Shown here piece after piece: positions 1 to 8,083 of a stretch of DNA of 23,061 bases (positions within the stretch are counted from its first letter, which is position 1; every line of letters begins with the position of its first letter). Where the stretch lies: the NCBI GenBank assembly GCA_046160725.1, contig JBJXHB010000447.1, forward strand, positions 1 to 23,061, written 5' to 3'. The position numbers were made by a program, and so were the translations under genes. Source of the DNA: JBJXHB01 sp046160725 (GTDB lineage Bacteria; Pseudomonadota; Gammaproteobacteria; Burkholderiales; Burkholderiaceae_C). The notes beneath the pieces were generated by a model that searched no databases, had not been told where the DNA came from, and worked only from the letters and a program-made list of their open reading frames with translations.

Positions 1-1660
1 GGAGCTGAAGGTCGCGCTGGGCGACACCGTCAACCAGGGCTCGCTGGTGCTGGTCCTGCAGGCCGATCAGCCGGCTGCCTCTTCGGGGGCTGCGGCGGCA
101 CCGGCCAATGGTCTCGTGGCGGCTGCACCGCCCCCGCCGGCCGTAGCCGCCTCGACCACCCCAACGGCCAGTACGACCGCTGCGGCAAGCTTCAGCGGCT
201 CGGTCGATGCGGAGTGCGACCTGCTGGTGCTGGGCGGTGGCCCGGGCGGCTATTCGGCAGCGTTCCGTGCCGCCGACCTGGGCCTCAAGGTGGTGCTGGT
301 CGAGCGCTACACCGCATTGGGCGGTGTGTGTCTGAACGTCGGCTGCATTCCGTCCAAGGCGCTGCTGCACGTCGCCGCCGTGATGGATGAGGTTACCCAT
401 TTCGCCGACCTGGGCGTGAGCTTTGGCGCGCCGCAGGTCGACCTGCCCAAGCTGCTGGCGCACAAGAACAAGGTGGTGGGCAAGCTCACCGGCGGCCTGG
501 GTGCGATGGCCAAGATGCGCAAGGTCTCGGTGCTGCGTGGCTATGGCAGCTTTGCCGACGCGTATCACCTGAGCATCGAGGAGACCACCGGCGCTGGACA
601 GGACAAGACCGGCAAGACGCAAGTGGTGAAGTTCCGTCAGTGCATCATCGCCGCCGGCTCCCAGGCCGTGCACTTGCCGTTTCTGCCGCGCGACGAGCGC
701 ATCGTCGACTCCACCGGCGCCCTGCAGTTGCGCCAGGTACCCAAGCGCATGCTGGTCATCGGCGGCGGCATCATCGGTCTGGAGATGGGCACGGTCTATT
801 CCACGCTGGGCGCCCGCCTGGATGTGGTCGAGATGTTGGACGGCCTGATGCAAGGCGCTGACCGCGACCTGGTCAAAGTCTGGCAGAAGCTGAACGCCAG
901 GCGCTTCGACCGCGTCATGTTGAAGACCAAGACCGTGGCCGCCGAGGTTGTCGCCGACGGAATCCGCGTGCAGTTCGAGGGCCTGGATGGCAGCCGCAGT
1001 GACGGCACCTACGACCTGGTCTTGCAGGCGGTGGGCCGCAGCCCCAACGGCCGCAAGATCGGCGCCGACAAGGCCGGCGTCAACGTCAGCGAGCGTGGCT
1101 TCATACCGGTGGACGCCCAGATGCGCACCAACGTGCCGCACATCTTTGCCATCGGCGACATCGTCGGCCAGCCCATGCTGGCCCACAAGGCGGTGCACGA
1201 GGCCCACGTGGCGGCGGAGGTTGCCGCCGGCACGCAGCTGGCGGACGCCGCGCTGGGCAAGGCCCGCTTCGACGCCCGCGTCATTCCCTCGGTGGCCTAC
1301 ACCGACCCTGAGGTGGCCTGGGTCGGGCTGACCGAGGACGAGGCCAAGGCACGGGGCGTGGCCGTCAAGAAGGGCCTGTTCCCGTGGACGGCTTCCGGCC
1401 GGGCCATTGCCAACGGCCGCGACGAGGGCTTCACCAAGCTGCTGTTCGATGCCCAGACGCATCGGGTCCTGGGCGGCGGCATCGTCGGCACACATGCCGG
1501 CGACATGATCGGCGAGGTGGCGCTGGCCATCGAGATGGGCGCCGACGAGGTGGATATCGGCAAGACCATCCATCCCCATCCGACGCTGGGCGAGTCGATC
1601 GGCATGGCCGCCGAGGCGGCGCACGGCAGCTGCACCGACCTGCCACCAGCGCGCCGATAG
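1..1660 (+). CDS. lpdA: Dihydrolipoyl dehydrogenase (E3), 5'-truncated by window edge
   Basis: FAD-dependent E3 component that reoxidises dihydrolipoamide of the pyruvate dehydrogenase complex using NAD+. The frame is open from base 2 with no start, so the gene begins outside the window. The first residues (KVALGDTVNQGSLVLVLQA) are the end of a lipoyl domain, followed by an Ala/Pro/Thr-rich linker of about 50 residues, so this is the E3 form with a fused N-terminal lipoyl domain. The core then shows the FAD dinucleotide fold (LVLGGGPGGYSAA), the redox disulfide motif GGVCLNVGCIPSK, the NAD-binding motif VIGGGIIGLEMG, the second FAD motif (IFAIGDIVG) and the C-terminal His-Glu motif HPHPTLGESIG. 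All catalytic residues are present. In related bacteria the gene follows aceE and aceF, which would lie to the left; this is inferred. The GTG near base 47 lies inside the lipoyl domain and is not the start. Confidence 0.96.
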   Translation, partial: ELKVALGDTVNQGSLVLVLQADQPAASSGAAAAPANGLVAAAPPPPAVAASTTPTASTTAAASFSGSVDAECDLLVLGGGPGGYSAAFRAADLGLKVVLVERYTALGGVCLNVGCIPSKALLHVAAVMDEVTHFADLGVSFGAPQVDLPKLLAHKNKVVGKLTGGLGAMAKMRKVSVLRGYGSFADAYHLSIEETTGAGQDKTGKTQVVKFRQCIIAAGSQAVHLPFLPRDERIVDSTGALQLRQVPKRMLVIGGGIIGLEMGTVYSTLGARLDVVEMLDGLMQGADRDLVKVWQKLNARRFDRVMLKTKTVAAEVVADGIRVQFEGLDGSRSDGTYDLVLQAVGRSPNGRKIGADKAGVNVSERGFIPVDAQMRTNVPHIFAIGDIVGQPMLAHKAVHEAHVAAEVAAGTQLADAALGKARFDARVIPSVAYTDPEVAWVGLTEDEAKARGVAVKKGLFPWTASGRAIANGRDEGFTKLLFDAQTHRVLGGGIVGTHAGDMIGEVALAIEMGADEVDIGKTIHPHPTLGESIGMAAEAAHGSCTDLPPARR

Positions 1661-1770
1661 TCCGCCGCGGCCATCGCAAGCCACGCCACCGCCCCGGGAC
1701 CAGCGCGCTCAAGTCCGGCGACCCGCGGCCGATGACCCACCAGGGCCCCGGTCGGGGTCAAGGGGTGGGC

Positions 1771-3543
1771 ATGACGCAGATTCAACGGATGCAGGCGTTG
1801 CTGGCGCTGGCGGCGCTCAGCGCCGCCGCGACGGCGGTGCTGGCGTTCTGGCCGACGATGCTGGGCCACGGCCTGGGCGTCGAGGCACCGTTTCCGATGC
1901 TGGCGCTGGTGGCGGCGGTTTCGGCGGCCGGTGCCGCGCTGGCATTGCAGAAGTGGCGCGTGGACCTCAGGGCATTCGCCAGGAGAGCGCGCAAGGTGCA
2001 CGAGGGCAGCACGGTCAGCGGCGAGGACATGCCGCTGGAGGAGCTGCACTCGCTGGCGGAAGCCCTGGCCAAGTTGGGTGGACGCCTGCAACGCTCGCAC
2101 GATGCGCAGTCACAGCAATTGGAGCACCTGCGTCGCCTGGCGCACACCGACTCGCTGACGGGGCTGGCGCACCGGCGCCACTTCCTTTCCCGGCTGGCGC
2201 CCGAGATCAATGCCGGCGACGGCCCGGGCGCCGCCGGCCTGCTGCTGGTGCGCGTGCCGGAACTCCAGGCGTTGAACCGGCGCATCGGCCATGTCGCTTG
2301 CGACGACGTCCTGAGGTCGCTGGCCCAGGCCCTGGACGCCTACAGCGCACGGGTGCCGGGCTGCTTCGCCGGGCGGCTCAACGGCACGGACTTCGCGCTC
2401 TGGCTGCCGGCCGGCGGCGTCGCACACGACACCGCGCAAGCGGTCCTGGCGTCTCAGGGCAAGCTGCTGACCGCGCTGGACAGCCAGGCCCGTCTGGTGG
2501 CCGCGGCCGTGGAACTGATCCGGCCCCTGACGCCGGGACAGGCCCTGGCCGTTGCCGACGAGGCCTTGGCCCGGGCCGAGGCGCAGCCGGGCTTCGGTCT
2601 GGTACCGGCTTTGGCCGGGGCGGCCCAGGCCGCGTGCGCACGTGGCGAGGCCGATTGGCGGCGTGGCATTGACCAGGCGCTGACGGCGGGTCGGGTGTCG
2701 CTGGGCAGCTTTGCGGTCTGCGACGCAGCCGGCATGCTGCTGCACCTGGACTGCCCACTGCGGCTGCGTTTCGAGCCGGACGGGCCGGCAGAGCCGGCCG
2801 CACGATGGCTGGCCCTGGCCCTGCGCAGCCGCCTGACCCCGCGGGTCGACGAGCAGGCCGTGTCGCTGGCACTGGAGGCGATCGAGGTCGATGGCGTCGG
2901 ACGTTGCGTCAACGTGGCGGCCGACTCCCTGTTGTCGATGGCTTTCCTGGCCGCGATGCGGCGCCTGCAATCGGCCCATGCGCAGGCCTGGACCCGCCTC
3001 TGGATCGACCTGCCGGCGCGGCTGGTCGATGAGGGCGACCTGGGCTGGGTCGAGATCATCCGGCCGTGGCGGGCTGCTGGAGCCAAGGTGGGCCTGGAGC
3101 ATGCCGGCGACCGGCTGACCGCCTTGCCGTCGGCGGCAGACCAGGCGCTGGACTATGTGCGGATCGATGGTCGGTACGTTGCCGGAATCGCGGAGGACGA
3201 ACAAGCCTCGCGCTATGCCCAGGCGATCGTGACCTGGGCCCGTGCGCTCGGCCTGTCGGTCTTTGCGGAGTCGGTCGCACGGCCGTCCGACCTGGCGGCC
3301 CTCTGGCAGTTCGGCTTCGATGGCGCGACCGGTCCCGCTCTGGCGGCCAACAGCCTGGCGCCGACGGCTGCGGCGGTCCTGGCGATCTCGGCCGCCGCGG
3401 TGGCCGCTGCTCGGGACGAGACCCGGCACGACAGCGCTGACGATGTGGCGGCGGCTGGGGTGGGGGACCCCGGAGACACGACACGCCAGTCGTTCGAGAC
3501 GACCGTACGCGACCCGGGCGATCAGCCGATGTCGGCGATGTGA
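1771..3543 (+). CDS. Membrane protein with degenerate GGDEF and EAL domains (putative c-di-GMP effector)
   Basis: 590 residues from the ATG at 1771, chosen because AAGGGG (1760-1765) lies five bases upstream and an N-terminal membrane segment follows at once. An in-frame ATG at 1732 is possible but has no such site. Two hydrophobic helices (about residues 8-27 and 41-60) precede a short helical linker. A GGDEF domain follows (about 120-265), opening with HTDSLTGLAHRRHFL, but its signature reads RLNGTDF instead of GG(D/E)EF. An EAL domain (about 300-530) ends in the recognisable stretch YVRIDGRYVAGIAEDEQ and FAESVA. However, the EAL triplet is CPL, the DDFGTG loop reads EHAGDR and the KID lysine is arginine. 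These losses argue against both cyclase and phosphodiesterase activity, so binding or signalling, as in LapD-type proteins, is more likely. There is no large periplasmic domain like that of LapD. The Asp/Thr-rich C-terminal tail of about 45 residues is unassigned. Confidence 0.85.
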   Translation: MTQIQRMQALLALAALSAAATAVLAFWPTMLGHGLGVEAPFPMLALVAAVSAAGAALALQKWRVDLRAFARRARKVHEGSTVSGEDMPLEELHSLAEALAKLGGRLQRSHDAQSQQLEHLRRLAHTDSLTGLAHRRHFLSRLAPEINAGDGPGAAGLLLVRVPELQALNRRIGHVACDDVLRSLAQALDAYSARVPGCFAGRLNGTDFALWLPAGGVAHDTAQAVLASQGKLLTALDSQARLVAAAVELIRPLTPGQALAVADEALARAEAQPGFGLVPALAGAAQAACARGEADWRRGIDQALTAGRVSLGSFAVCDAAGMLLHLDCPLRLRFEPDGPAEPAARWLALALRSRLTPRVDEQAVSLALEAIEVDGVGRCVNVAADSLLSMAFLAAMRRLQSAHAQAWTRLWIDLPARLVDEGDLGWVEIIRPWRAAGAKVGLEHAGDRLTALPSAADQALDYVRIDGRYVAGIAEDEQASRYAQAIVTWARALGLSVFAESVARPSDLAALWQFGFDGATGPALAANSLAPTAAAVLAISAAAVAAARDETRHDSADDVAAAGVGDPGDTTRQSFETTVRDPGDQPMSAM

Positions 3544-4067
3544 AGCTCGAAGCGGCCGCGCCGGCGGTCGTCGAAGTAGCAGCGCAGGGTCTGCGCCACC
3601 GTCCTGAACGCGATCTCCTCCCACGGCACCTCGTCCTCGCGGAACAGCCGGGCCTCCAGTGTCTCGGGTCCTGGGTCCAGGCTGGTGTCCAGCATGCGGG
3701 CCCGATAGAAGAGATGGACCTGGCCGACACGCACCACGTTGAGCAGCGTGAACAACCCTTCCAGCTCGATGCGCGCACCGGCCTCTTCGACCGTCTCGCG
3801 CTGTGCGCCCTCGGCGATGGTCTCGCCCAGTTCCATGAAGCCCGCCGGCAGCGTCCACTTGCCGTGGCGCGGCTCGATCGCCCGGCGGCACAGCAGCACC
3901 TGATCGCCCCACACCGGCACGGTGCCGACGACGTTCAACGGGTTCTCGTAGTGGATGGTGCCGCAGCTCTTGCAGACCGCCCGATCGCGGTTGTCGTCGG
4001 CCGGCACCTGGTAGTGCACCGGGTGGCCGCAGGCGCGGCAGTGTTTGATCGAGCGCCCGTTCCACAT
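3522..4067 (-). CDS. NUDIX hydrolase with N-terminal zinc ribbon
   Basis: 181 residues from the ATG at 4067, chosen because the family's zinc ribbon begins within ten residues of it; the open frame further upstream (to 4226) overlaps the divergent gene. C10-x2-C13 and C32-x2-C35 form the zinc ribbon, followed by the typical HYENP segment. The NUDIX box is complete: GFMELGE then, seven residues on, RETVEEAG (residues 76-97), giving the Mg-binding glutamates. It resembles the Nudix_N_2-type hydrolases of about 180 residues that act on nucleoside diphosphate compounds; the substrate cannot be told from sequence. Its last 22 bases overlap the end of the convergent GGDEF-EAL gene. No clear ribosome binding site is visible. 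Confidence 0.92.
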   Translation of the reverse strand: MWNGRSIKHCRACGHPVHYQVPADDNRDRAVCKSCGTIHYENPLNVVGTVPVWGDQVLLCRRAIEPRHGKWTLPAGFMELGETIAEGAQRETVEEAGARIELEGLFTLLNVVRVGQVHLFYRARMLDTSLDPGPETLEARLFREDEVPWEEIAFRTVAQTLRCYFDDRRRGRFELHIADIG

Positions 4068-4110
4068 GCTGCGGGCCAGTGTAGCGGCCCATGGCATGAT
4101 GATTTCCATA

Positions 4111-4126
4111 CTCGCCCATTGGCGAG
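4111..4126. promoter_or_regulatory. Perfect 6-bp inverted repeat in divergent intergenic region
   Basis: CTCGCC-CATT-GGCGAG lies between the divergent NUDIX and FAH-family genes, 24 bases before the FAH start. It is perfectly symmetric with a 4-base centre. It could be an operator half-site pair or a small hairpin in the FAH leader. No protein is known to bind it, and no T-tract follows, so it is not a terminator. Confidence 0.35.
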
Positions 4127-4149
4127 ACCCATGGACCGAGCGCACAGTC

Positions 4150-4842
4150 ATGACCTTTGTTCTGCCCGTACCGACACCGGTGGCCATACCCGTCTCGACC
4201 GGCGGCCTGTTCCCGGTCCACCGCATCTACTGCGTGGGCCGCAACTATGCCGAGCATGCCCAGGAGATGGGTTTTTCGGGTCGCGAGCCACCGTTCTTCT
4301 TCATGAAGCCCGCCGACGCGGTGGTGCCGGTTGCCGACGGCCAGACCGGCTTCATCGAATACCCCAGCTTGACGACCAACCTGCACCACGAGATCGAGCT
4401 GGTGGTGGCCATCGGGCGCGGCGGCGCCGGTATCCGGGCCGCTGACGCGCTGTCCCATATCTGGGGCTATGCGGTCGGCCTGGACATGACGCGGCGCGAC
4501 CTGCAGAACGACATGAAGAAGCAGGGCCGACCCTGGTGCATCGGCAAGGCCTTCGAGCAGAGCGCACCGATCGCACCGCTGGTGCCGCTGGCCACCACAG
4601 GCGGGCTGACTCGCGGCGCCATCACCCTGTCGGTCAACGGCCAACCGCGACAAAAGGGCGACCTGTCCGAGCTGATCTGGAATGTGGCCGAGACCATCGA
4701 GCACCTCTCGGCGGCCTGGACGCTGCAGCCGGGCGACCTGATCTTCACCGGCACGCCGGCGGGCGTCGGTGGAGTCGTCCGTGGCGATGTGATGGAGGGG
4801 CGCATCGAGGGACTGGGCAGCCTGCGCGTTGCCGTGCGCTGA
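4150..4842 (+). CDS. Fumarylacetoacetate hydrolase family protein (fumarylpyruvate hydrolase-like)
   Basis: 230 residues from the ATG at 4150. The FAH fold is recognisable from YCVGRNYAEHAQEMG, FFFMKPADAVV, the metal-binding HHEIELVVAIG (E81, E83) with D112 in GLDMTRRDLQ, and the C-terminal LIFTGTPAGVG. The length suits the short FAH-family enzymes that cleave acylpyruvates such as fumarylpyruvate, rather than the longer, about 420-residue fumarylacetoacetases of tyrosine breakdown. Only 58 bases separate it from the isomerase gene, so the two probably form one operon carrying out isomerisation then hydrolysis of a ring-cleavage product. The dioxygenase that would supply the substrate is not in the window, so gentisate versus another route is undecided. 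A 2-keto-3-deoxy-sugar hydratase-like role is a less likely alternative. Confidence 0.9.
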   Translation: MTFVLPVPTPVAIPVSTGGLFPVHRIYCVGRNYAEHAQEMGFSGREPPFFFMKPADAVVPVADGQTGFIEYPSLTTNLHHEIELVVAIGRGGAGIRAADALSHIWGYAVGLDMTRRDLQNDMKKQGRPWCIGKAFEQSAPIAPLVPLATTGGLTRGAITLSVNGQPRQKGDLSELIWNVAETIEHLSAAWTLQPGDLIFTGTPAGVGGVVRGDVMEGRIEGLGSLRVAVR

Positions 4843-4900
4843 GCGCGCAATGCCGGCCCTGCTTTTGTTGATCTGATTCGACATCACGACTGGAAACGCG

Positions 4901-5533
4901 ATGGAGCTGTACAACTACTTTCGCTCGTCGGCGTCGTACCGGGTGCGCATCGCACTGGCGCTGAAGGGCCTGGACTACACCTACAAGCCGGTGCACCTGG
5001 TGCGCATGGAGCAGACACAGGAGTCCTATGCCGCGGTGTCGGCGTCGCGCCTGGTGCCGTTGCTGAAGGACGGCGACCATCACCTCACCCAGTCGTTGGC
5101 CATCCTGGAGTACCTGGACGAGACCCACCCGCAGCCGCCCCTGCTGCCGGCCGACCCGTTGGGCCGGGCCCGCGTGCGGGCCATCGCGCAGGACATCGCC
5201 TGCGAGATCCATCCGCTGAACAACCTGCGCGTGCTGCGCTATCTGGTGCGCGATCTCAAGGTTGCCGAGGACGACAAGAACCGCTGGTACCGCCACTGGG
5301 TGGAGACCGGCCTGGAGGTCGTGGAGCGCCAGTTGGCTGCGCAGCCGGGCCGCCATTGCCACGGCGACAAGCCCGGCTTGGCCGACTGCTGCCTGGTGCC
5401 GCAGATCTTCAACGCGCAGCGCTTCAACTGCCGGCTGGACCATGTGCCGCAGGTGATGAGGGTCTTCGACGCCTGCATGGCGTTGCCGGCGTTCCGCGAC
5501 ACGCAGCCCAGCGCCTGTCCGGACGCCGAATAG
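4901..5533 (+). CDS. maiA: Maleylacetoacetate isomerase (zeta-class glutathione transferase)
   Basis: 210 residues, the usual length. It uses glutathione to turn a cis ring-cleavage product (maleylacetoacetate or maleylpyruvate) into the trans isomer. The zeta-class signature SSASYRVRIALALKGL (residues 9-24) carries the active-site serines; the thioredoxin-fold segment ends with LTQSLAILEYLDETHP. The helical C-terminal domain contains the family stretch CEIHPLNNLRVLRYL and KPGLADCCLVPQIFNAQRF. It follows the FAH-family gene, whose enzyme would act on its product, and precedes pgeF by six bases. Whether the natural substrate is maleylacetoacetate or maleylpyruvate cannot be decided from sequence. 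Confidence 0.94.
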   Translation: MELYNYFRSSASYRVRIALALKGLDYTYKPVHLVRMEQTQESYAAVSASRLVPLLKDGDHHLTQSLAILEYLDETHPQPPLLPADPLGRARVRAIAQDIACEIHPLNNLRVLRYLVRDLKVAEDDKNRWYRHWVETGLEVVERQLAAQPGRHCHGDKPGLADCCLVPQIFNAQRFNCRLDHVPQVMRVFDACMALPAFRDTQPSACPDAE

Positions 5534-5539
5534 GCCGCG

Positions 5540-6322
5540 ATGCGCGAGGATCCTCCCTGGGCCCTGCGCCCCGGCTGGCGCGTGGCGCCGGGCGTGCGGG
5601 CGGTGATGTCGATGCGGCCGGGTGGCCACAGCCCGGCACCTTGGGCCAGCTTCAACCTCGGCAGCGCGGTCGGCGACGACCCGGTGCGGGTGGCGGCGCA
5701 TCGGCAGGCGCTGGGCCGCCTGCTCGGCGCCACGCCGGTTTGGCTGCGCCAGGTGCACGGCGCGCAGGTGGTGCGGCTGGAGCACTCGGCGCAAGCGGGC
5801 CTGGACATCACCGCCGATGCCGCCTGGAGCGACCAGCCCGGCATGGCCTGCGTGGTGCAGGCGGCCGACTGCCTGCCGGTGCTGCTGTGCACGCCGCAGG
5901 GCCATGTGGTCGGCGCGGCGCATGCGGGCTGGCGCGGGCTGGCGGCCGGCGTGCTGGAGGCGTTGTTGCAGCCGATGTGCGAGGCCGCCGCCTGTGCGCC
6001 AGCAGAGGTGTCGGCCTGGCTCGGGCCGTGCATCGGCCCGCAATGCTTCGAGGTCGGCGCTGATGTGCTGCTGGCCTTTGGCAGCGAGCCGGTGCGCCGC
6101 ACCCTGGACCCGGCCTTCCGCTATCAGCCGCGGCCGGACGGCGATGCGCGCTGGATGGCGGACCTTGTGATGCTGGCCCGGCGACGCCTGGCCCGCGCCG
6201 GGGTGCGCCGCATCAGCGGCGGGCGCTGGTGCACCGTCAACGATGAGACGCGCTTCTTCTCCTACCGGCGCGAAAGCCGCGGCGGCCGCATGGCGGCGGG
6301 TATCGCAGCAGCGCCGCGCTGA
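5540..6322 (+). CDS. pgeF: Peptidoglycan editing factor PgeF / laccase-domain purine nucleoside enzyme
   Basis: 260 residues of the YfiH/PgeF (multicopper polyphenol oxidase-like, DUF152) family. The metal site is intact: H73 in QVHG, C111 in ADCLPVLL and H128 in HAGWRG. Other family marks are SFNLG near residue 38, WLGPCIGP, and the end CTVNDETRFFSYRR. Members have been reported both to act on purine nucleosides and to prevent faulty muropeptide precursors from entering peptidoglycan, so the symbol is used for family membership. It starts six bases after maiA and is probably co-transcribed with it. It ends 34 bases before the convergent carboxyltransferase gene; no terminator with a T-tract is visible between them. 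Confidence 0.93.
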   Translation: MREDPPWALRPGWRVAPGVRAVMSMRPGGHSPAPWASFNLGSAVGDDPVRVAAHRQALGRLLGATPVWLRQVHGAQVVRLEHSAQAGLDITADAAWSDQPGMACVVQAADCLPVLLCTPQGHVVGAAHAGWRGLAAGVLEALLQPMCEAAACAPAEVSAWLGPCIGPQCFEVGADVLLAFGSEPVRRTLDPAFRYQPRPDGDARWMADLVMLARRRLARAGVRRISGGRWCTVNDETRFFSYRRESRGGRMAAGIAAAPR

Positions 6323-6356
6323 GCGGCCAGCTTGGCGGGTGCAGTCCGCGGCTGGG

Positions 6357-7913
6357 TCAGGGCCGCATCGTGAACCGCGCCGTCCCTGGCGTGCGCAGAG
6401 GCTCGGCCAGCCGCGCGAAGTCGCACAGCAGGGCCCGTGTGCGGCGGGGGTCGATGATCTCCTCGACCCAGAACCTCTCGGCGCTGCGGAACGGCGAGCG
6501 CAGCGCGTTCAGCCGGGCCTCGATCTCCATCAGCTTGGCCTTGGGGTCGACGGCCGCATCGATGTCGGCGCGGTAGGCAGCCTCGATGCCGCCTTCCAGC
6601 GGCAGGCTGCCCCAGTAGGCCGACAACCAGGCATAGCGCAGCGACAGCCGGCCCGCCGGCTGGTGCGCGGCGCCGGCCACGCCGAAGGCATTGCGCACGA
6701 TCACCGTGCACCAGGGCACGGTGGTCTGGTTCATCGCGGCCATGGCGCGCACGCCATGGCGAATGGTGGCGCAGCGCTCGGCCTCCAGGCCGATCATGAA
6801 GCCGGGGCAGTCCATCAGGTAGACCACCGGCAGATGGAAGGTCTCGGCCAGGTCGACGAAGCGCACCACCTTCTGGCAGGCGTCCGCGCTCCAGGCGCCG
6901 CCATAGTGGTAGGGGTCACTGGCCAGCAGCAGCACCGGGTGGCCTTGAAGCCGGGCCAGGCCGGCGATGATCGACCGGCCGAAGCTCGCACCCATCTCGA
7001 AGAAGCTGCCGCGGTCGACCACCGCCTGGATGGTCGGCCGCATCTTGTAGACCTGCCGCCGGTTGCGTGGCACGGCGGTCATCAGCGTCTCGTCGGCTCG
7101 GTCCGGTGCATCGTCGCAAGGCAGCACGGGCGGCAGACCGTGCACCGAGGACGGCAGGTACGACAGGAACCGCCGTGCCTGCGCAAAGGCCTCGTCCTCG
7201 GTGTCGGCCACGTTGTCGATGGCGCCGCTCGCGGTCTGGATGTCGGCGCCGCCCAGTTCCTTCTTCTCGAGCGCCTGCCCCAGGCGGGCCACCAGCGGCG
7301 GGCCGGCCACGAACATCGCCGAGTCGCGGGTCATCACCGAAAAGTGCGACGACGCCAGGCGTGCCGCCCCCAGGCCGGCCACCGAGCCCAGGCCCAGCCC
7401 CACCACCGGGACCTGCGCCAGGTTGGCCGTCATCATGTAGAAGCCGCGCGTACCGCCGACACCGCCGGGCAGGTTCGACGCGCCGGTGGTCTCGATGGTC
7501 TTCACCGAGCCACCGCCGCCCGAGCCCTCGATGATGCGCACGATGGGCAGGCGGAACTCGGCCGCCATCTCCTCGGCCATCAGCGGCTTGTTGCTGATCG
7601 AGGCATCGGCCGAGCCGCCGCGCACGGTGAAGTCGTCGCCCACCACCACCACCGGCCGGTCGTCGATGCGGGCACGGCCGAACACGCAGTTGGCCGGTGT
7701 CACTTGCTCGACCTTGCCCTGGGCGTCGTAGGTGCCGATGCCGGACAGGGCGCCGACCTCGTGGAAACTTTCGCCATCAACCAGCCGTTCGATGCGCTCG
7801 CGCACCGTCAAGCGGCCGGCGTCGTGCTGGCGCTTCACCTTGTCCGCGCCGCCCATCTGCTGTGCCATCGCGGTGCGGCGGCGCAGTTCGTCGAGTTCGG
7901 GTGTCCAGCTCAT
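6357..7913 (-). CDS. Acyl-CoA carboxylase, carboxyltransferase (beta) subunit
   Basis: 518 residues from the ATG at 7913, which has AAGGA nine bases upstream; the longer open frame to 8078 encodes nothing recognisable. It moves carboxyl from carboxybiotin to an acyl-CoA. Both crotonase-fold halves are present: an N half with VVVVGDDFTVRGGSADAS and the oxyanion-type IIEGSGGGGSVKTIE, and a C half with LMDCPGFMIG (D368-G375), NAFGVAGAA and PLEGGIEAAYR. The length and halves fit the propionyl-CoA/methylmalonyl-CoA carboxyltransferase group, but the acyl substrate cannot be assigned. A biotin carrier gene is divergent from it across 170 bases. No biotin carboxylase subunit lies in the window. Confidence 0.92.
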   Translation of the reverse strand: MSWTPELDELRRRTAMAQQMGGADKVKRQHDAGRLTVRERIERLVDGESFHEVGALSGIGTYDAQGKVEQVTPANCVFGRARIDDRPVVVVGDDFTVRGGSADASISNKPLMAEEMAAEFRLPIVRIIEGSGGGGSVKTIETTGASNLPGGVGGTRGFYMMTANLAQVPVVGLGLGSVAGLGAARLASSHFSVMTRDSAMFVAGPPLVARLGQALEKKELGGADIQTASGAIDNVADTEDEAFAQARRFLSYLPSSVHGLPPVLPCDDAPDRADETLMTAVPRNRRQVYKMRPTIQAVVDRGSFFEMGASFGRSIIAGLARLQGHPVLLLASDPYHYGGAWSADACQKVVRFVDLAETFHLPVVYLMDCPGFMIGLEAERCATIRHGVRAMAAMNQTTVPWCTVIVRNAFGVAGAAHQPAGRLSLRYAWLSAYWGSLPLEGGIEAAYRADIDAAVDPKAKLMEIEARLNALRSPFRSAERFWVEEIIDPRRTRALLCDFARLAEPLRTPGTARFTMRP

Positions 7914-8083
7914 GGGCAGGGGTCCTTCAGGTGGGATTCGGTCACGGTGTCGATCGGCGGTTCGGGGAATGCACCGGGCGCAAATCGCCGCCGGCCGGCA
8001 TAGGCTCGTCGCCGACCCGGGCCGACCAAAGTCAGCGTGTCTGCTGGACCGGCAGCCCATCTGAACATCGTGAGGCATCCGAC
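7914..8083. other. Divergent intergenic region between carboxyltransferase and biotin carrier genes
   Basis: This 170-base gap must hold the promoters for both directions if the two genes are expressed separately. I see the carboxyltransferase ribosome binding site (AAGGA on the minus strand) but no -35/-10 pair I would trust, no long palindrome and no small open frame with a credible start. Confidence 0.5.

Noticed and set aside
2110..4914. A 934-codon minus-strand open frame across the GGDEF-EAL, NUDIX and FAH region
   Set aside because: It crosses three real genes on both strands and shows no domain of its own.
6323..6356. Terminator between convergent pgeF and carboxyltransferase genes
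   Set aside because: The 34-base gap is G/C-rich with only distant complementary bits and no T-tract on either strand.
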